Shown here piece by piece: positions 60,716-64,000 of a stretch of 64,000 bases of DNA. The notes under the pieces were generated by a model. It saw only the letters and a program-made list of their open reading frames with translations, ran no database searches and was not told the origin of the DNA. The DNA is from Flavobacterium pisciphilum. GTDB taxonomy: Bacteria; Bacteroidota; Bacteroidia; Flavobacteriales; Flavobacteriaceae. Position 1 is the stretch's first letter. Each line of letters opens with the position of its first letter. The stretch lies in assembly GCF_020905345.1 (NCBI RefSeq), contig NZ_JAJJMO010000001.1, positions 1,860,001-1,924,000 of the forward strand, written 5' to 3'. The translations under genes and the position numbers were made by a program.

Positions 60716-62010
60716 TGAACAAACAAAAAGTTAGTTTTTTTTGGTTCAGACGTGATTTACGTTTAGACGACAATCGCGGTTTATTTCACGCACTTGAATC
60801 TCCATTTCCTGTCATTCCTTTATTTATTTTTGATGATGCAATTCTTGAAAGTCTTCCTAAAGATGATGCTCGAGTTAGTTTTATATATGATTCTCTAGAG
60901 AAAATCAATATTGAATTGAATTCAAGCGGAAGTTCTCTTTTAATTAAAAAGGGGAAAACCACTGAAATTTGGAAATCTCTTATCGAAGAATTCAATATCC
61001 AAAACGTTTTTTTCAATAAAGATTATGAACCTTATGCAATAAAAAGAGATTTATTCATCTCTGATTTACTAAAACAAAATGGCATTCCTGCCTTTTCATA
61101 CAAAGACCATGTTGTATTTGAAGAAAAAGAAATCACAAAATCAGATGGACTACCTTATACTATATATACTCCGTATAAAAATAAATGGTTGGAGAAATAT
61201 AAAATGGATGGAGAAGCTATAGCATATACTACTGTTGGTCTTTTTTCTAATTTTTATAAAAGTCAATTTCCTTTTCCATCGATAAATCAAATCGGATTTA
61301 AAAAAAGTACAATTGTTGTACTGCCACATAATCTGAAAAATATTTCGAATTACCACGAAACACGTGATTTTCCAGCTTTAGATTCAACTTCATATCTATC
61401 TCCTCATTTACGATTTGGTACTGTTAGTATCCGAAAATTAGTAAATTGGGCTGCTCATAAAAATCAAGTTTTTTTGAGTGAATTAATATGGAGAGAGTTT
61501 TTTATTCAAATTTTATTTAGTTTTCCGAATGTCGTTGACCGCAATTTTAAATCAGCTTACGATGGAATTCAATGGATAAACAACGAAAATGATTTTAAAC
61601 GTTGGTGTTCCGGTACTACTGGCTACCCAATGGTTGATGCTGGAATGCGTCAGCTTAACGAAACTGGATATATGCACAATCGCGTTCGAATGGTTGTTGC
61701 TAGTTTTTTATGTAAGCATTTATTAATAAGCTGGCAATGGGGTGAAGCATATTTTGCAGAGAAATTACTTGATTATGAATTAGCGTCAAATGTGGGCAAC
61801 TGGCAATGGGCAGCAGGAACTGGTTGCGATGCAGCTCCTTATTTTAGAGTTTTTAATCCCGAAATCCAGCTTAAAAAATTTGATGAGAAAGGAATTTATA
61901 TCCGAAAATGGATTCCTGAATTTGATTTAGGCTATAACGAACCAATGATTGAACATGCTTTTGCAAGAGATCGAGCTATTGCAACTTATAAAAAGGGAAT
62001 CTTGAGGTAA
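60715..62010 (+). CDS. phrB: Deoxyribodipyrimidine photolyase (DNA photolyase/cryptochrome family)
   Basis: 431 residues. The N-terminal alpha/beta antenna domain starts VSFFWFRRDLRLDDNRGLFH, and the FAD domain has FGTVSIRKL, WREFFIQIL, GYPMVDAGMRQL and NWQWAAGTGCDAAPYFRVFN. These match class I CPD photolyases, which repair UV cyclobutane dimers using light. It lies in the same direction as crtI-crtB-crtZ-SRPBCC, a light-defence set probably under the CarH-like regulator. Confidence 0.93.
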   Translation: MNKQKVSFFWFRRDLRLDDNRGLFHALESPFPVIPLFIFDDAILESLPKDDARVSFIYDSLEKINIELNSSGSSLLIKKGKTTEIWKSLIEEFNIQNVFFNKDYEPYAIKRDLFISDLLKQNGIPAFSYKDHVVFEEKEITKSDGLPYTIYTPYKNKWLEKYKMDGEAIAYTTVGLFSNFYKSQFPFPSINQIGFKKSTIVVLPHNLKNISNYHETRDFPALDSTSYLSPHLRFGTVSIRKLVNWAAHKNQVFLSELIWREFFIQILFSFPNVVDRNFKSAYDGIQWINNENDFKRWCSGTTGYPMVDAGMRQLNETGYMHNRVRMVVASFLCKHLLISWQWGEAYFAEKLLDYELASNVGNWQWAAGTGCDAAPYFRVFNPEIQLKKFDEKGIYIRKWIPEFDLGYNEPMIEHAFARDRAIATYKKGILR

Positions 62011-62057
62011 GTATTACCCGTTTGTGAGTAAAAAATATTCTTATGAAACGCTTATTC

Positions 62058-62134
62058 TAGCCCAGATAGCAACGGCATCCTCTTGTGGTGGGGTTCACCA
62101 CAAGAGATACAGTGCAGAGCTGGATTGTGCTCCT
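62058..62134. repeat. REP-like palindromic element 4
   Basis: TAGCCCAGATAGCAACGGCA then TCC, a perfect 11-bp stem CTCTTGTGGTG / CACCACAAGAG around GGGTT, then GATACAGTGCAGAGCTGG ATTGTGCTCC. It has the same outline as element 3 and lies between the convergent photolyase and ABC1 genes, where it could also act as a terminator. Confidence 0.65.
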
Positions 62135-63437
62135 AATATTTTTGATAATTATTTACTTGAATTTTTGCTTTTAAATCGAACATTAGATTATATAACCCGA
62201 AGAAAGTACGGTTCATGTATATAAAATGTTTCGAGCCACGGTTGCCATTCATTTTTTTGAGATTGGTGTCTTTAGAAAAACGTTCTCCTAATTGGGCAAT
62301 ATTATCAAAAAACTCTTCATCTGAAAAATCGAATGTATCGGATTGGAATGGTTTTGTGAATAATGATAATAAATCATGAAACATTCCTGTAAAATAGGTT
62401 ATCTCTTCTTTAGTATCATCTGTTCGTAGAATTTCTAATTCGAATAGTTTCTCATTAAAAAGCTTTTCATCAGTTATCACTTCCTTATTGATTAACTCAA
62501 AATAAGGGATATAAAAATCATTTGGAATTTGTTTCATGCATCCAAAATCTAAAGCTACCAACTGATTTTTATCGTTTACCAAGAAATTTCCAGGATGAGG
62601 ATCTGCATGTACCTTACGCAAAACATGAATTTGATACATATAAAAATCCCAAAGTGCCTGACCAATTGTATCTGATTCTTCTTGGCTTCTACTCTTGGCA
62701 GTATATTCTGAAAGATGAATTCCTGTCATCCAATCCATTGTGATGATTTTCTCTGAAGAAAACTCTGGATAGTAATTTGGGAACTCTAAATTTTCTATCT
62801 TTTTACAAGCATTTACTACTTCCTGACTCTGTTCTAATTCTAATAAATAGTTAGTTTCTTCTATTAACTTATCCTCTACTTCCTTAAAATATTTATCTGA
62901 ATCTTTTCCCTGTAGATTAAACATTCGTATCGCCATTGGTTTTACCAAAGCCAAATCTGATGAAATACTATTGGCAACTCCTGGATATTGAATTTTAACT
63001 GCTAACTGCTTGCCCTCTTTTACAGCTAAATGCACCTGACCAATACTTGCTGCATTTACTGAATTAGGGTTAAACTCATCAAAAATTTCATAAGGTGTTT
63101 TACCAAAATTAGTTTTAAATGTTTTTAAGACTAATGGTGCTGAAAGTGGCGGAACTGAAAATTGTGACAAGGAAAATTTTTCAACATAGGCTTGTGGCAA
63201 GAAATTCTTATCCATGCTTAACATCTGTGCTACTTTAAGCGCACTTCCTTTTAAGCTTTTAAGCCCATCATAAATATCTTCGGCATTATTTTCGTTTAAT
63301 TTATCACGAGTTACATCAGGGTTTACAATTTTTTCACCGTAATATTTCAAATAATTCACTCCAACTTTTGCTCCAGTTTGAACCAATTTGCTCGCCCTTT
63401 CTATTTTGGAAGTTGGGATATAGTCGATAGTTTTCAT
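62133..63437 (-). CDS. ABC1/UbiB-family atypical kinase (ADCK/AarF)
   Basis: 434 residues. Motifs in order: LKGSALKVAQML (position of the family KxGQ motif, with Ala in place of Gly), the Ala-rich loop VNAASIGQVHLA, VKIQYPG with the catalytic Lys, VHADPHPGNFLV (catalytic loop) and ALDFGCMK. The family supports isoprenoid-lipid metabolism, for example quinone synthesis. It overlaps the TetR gene by 4 bp and is cotranscribed with it. Confidence 0.9.
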   Translation of the reverse strand: MKTIDYIPTSKIERASKLVQTGAKVGVNYLKYYGEKIVNPDVTRDKLNENNAEDIYDGLKSLKGSALKVAQMLSMDKNFLPQAYVEKFSLSQFSVPPLSAPLVLKTFKTNFGKTPYEIFDEFNPNSVNAASIGQVHLAVKEGKQLAVKIQYPGVANSISSDLALVKPMAIRMFNLQGKDSDKYFKEVEDKLIEETNYLLELEQSQEVVNACKKIENLEFPNYYPEFSSEKIITMDWMTGIHLSEYTAKSRSQEESDTIGQALWDFYMYQIHVLRKVHADPHPGNFLVNDKNQLVALDFGCMKQIPNDFYIPYFELINKEVITDEKLFNEKLFELEILRTDDTKEEITYFTGMFHDLLSLFTKPFQSDTFDFSDEEFFDNIAQLGERFSKDTNLKKMNGNRGSKHFIYMNRTFFGLYNLMFDLKAKIQVNNYQKY

Positions 63438-64000
63438 TGTTTACTATATATTTTTTCTTTAAAAATAAATTTACCAAAATCAAGCAAATGATTCATCGGT
63501 GCTACATTCATCAATTCAAAAGATACATTTACCGATTTTTCGATAAAAATATCTGTTTTTTCAAAAGCTGGAGATGCATCGTCTACCCAAAACTTAAGCG
63601 TAAGCAAAAGTTGCATCCATGCCGTTTCTTGAATTGCTTTTTCTTGAAAGTTTTGAAGCTTTTCTTGCTGAACTCGAAAATCATCCGTTATAATTAAACT
63701 AATATATTTTTTAAAACTATCACGAAGTGTAGTTAGTTTTACCAAGTTTTTTATTGGGTTTGAATTATTTTTTAAAGCTTGAACAGCATAGCTACGGTTT
63801 GCTGTTAATAATTCAAAAAAAGTAAAGTAAAAACTGAGCATCTTATTTTTCATATCATACTCTTGATACTCTGGATTTTTATCTAATAATTCAAGTGTGT
63901 TTTCAAAAAACAGATTAAAAATTTCTTTCTCTAGTCCTTCGAATGTCCCAAAAAAAGTATAAAATTCAGTTTCTTCAAAATCATTTGCTTTTGCAAAATG
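63434..64000 (-). CDS. TetR-family regulator, 3' part
   Basis: 188 residues visible; the frame runs off the right edge, so the start and most of the helix-turn-helix are missing. The visible beginning HFAKANDFEETEFYTFFGTF is the end of the DNA-binding domain as found in flavobacterial TetR proteins paired with ABC1 kinases. The C-terminal domain is helical with no ligand motif I can read. The stop overlaps the ABC1 start (ATGA), so it likely controls its own operon. Confidence 0.8.
   Translation of the reverse strand, partial: HFAKANDFEETEFYTFFGTFEGLEKEIFNLFFENTLELLDKNPEYQEYDMKNKMLSFYFTFFELLTANRSYAVQALKNNSNPIKNLVKLTTLRDSFKKYISLIITDDFRVQQEKLQNFQEKAIQETAWMQLLLTLKFWVDDASPAFEKTDIFIEKSVNVSFELMNVAPMNHLLDFGKFIFKEKIYSKQ

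Noticed and set aside
62024..62224. 66-codon plus-strand frame after the photolyase gene
   Set aside because: It runs through the REP-like palindrome and into the antisense of the ABC1 gene; no protein-like features.

Overview
The window is AT-rich chromosomal DNA from a flavobacterium (Bacteroidota, most likely Flavobacterium or a close relative). Evidence: promoters follow the Bacteroidota pattern TTG-N19-21-TAnnTTTG rather than TTGACA/TATAAT; there is a type IX secretion (T9SS) sorting domain with SprB-type repeats; LytS/LytTR and TPR-type two-component systems are present; transketolase is split into two genes; and a flavobacterial carotenoid/photolyase cluster is found. No prophage, insertion sequence, integrase or CRISPR array was seen.

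Layout. 0-3.6 kb: 3' part of sucC, a secreted DUF5694-like protein, and a LytS/LytTR two-component pair. 3.6-10 kb: rRNA operon A on the minus strand (16S, tRNA-Ile, tRNA-Ala, 23S, 5S), with three tandem promoters, preceded by a G-poor spacer and followed by short repeats. 10.8-14.9 kb: an orphan ExbD-like gene, thrS, and infC-rpmI-rplT with a probable ATA start for infC. 15-18.9 kb: a signal-less sulfatase with an unknown partner, and a one-TM unknown protein. 19.2-23.8 kb: a 58-aa lipoprotein, a TPR sensor kinase and its NarL-type regulator, small exported proteins, and a DNase-like enzyme. 23.8-34.3 kb: a secreted protein of unknown function, a second NarL-type pair, a 7-TM protein, and an accessory cluster (tail-collar protein, periplasmic-binding-like protein, formyltransferase-like protein, SprB-repeat T9SS protein, Tat-like secreted protein). 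34.4-44.4 kb: housekeeping genes (dnaB, accA, EamA transporter, LptF/G permease, tgt, YdjC, DUF3667, split transketolase). 44.6-50.8 kb: rRNA operon B, in the same orientation and apparently near-identical to operon A over about 5.76 kb. 51-54.9 kb: FKBP-type lipoprotein, S4 protein, PRTase, aroK, and an array of six identical tRNA-Lys(UUU) genes plus tRNA-Leu(GAG). 54.9-64 kb: TPR protein, Kir channel, a CarH-like MerR photoreceptor with crtI-crtB-crtZ-SRPBCC-photolyase, then ABC1 kinase and TetR.

Regulatory reading. Three sets of promoter-linked motifs stand out. (1) An inverted repeat TTGTTTA-N18-TAAACAA lies with identical spacing over the merR and crtI promoters, which suggests an operator for the light-sensing repressor. 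(2) ACACGTA-type sites are centred 30.5 bp upstream of TAnnTTTG elements in front of a 48-aa membrane peptide and the tail-collar cluster; both flank a NarL-type two-component pair. (3) CTTACGGATT-type sites are centred 29.5 bp upstream of TAnnTTTG elements at the two genes flanking the lipoprotein/TPR-kinase/regulator locus. In sets 2 and 3 the usual -33 TTG is absent, which fits activator-dependent promoters. The rRNA and tRNA promoters share a CACCC(C)GC block just after the -7 element. All of these are inferences from reading the sequence and have not been tested.
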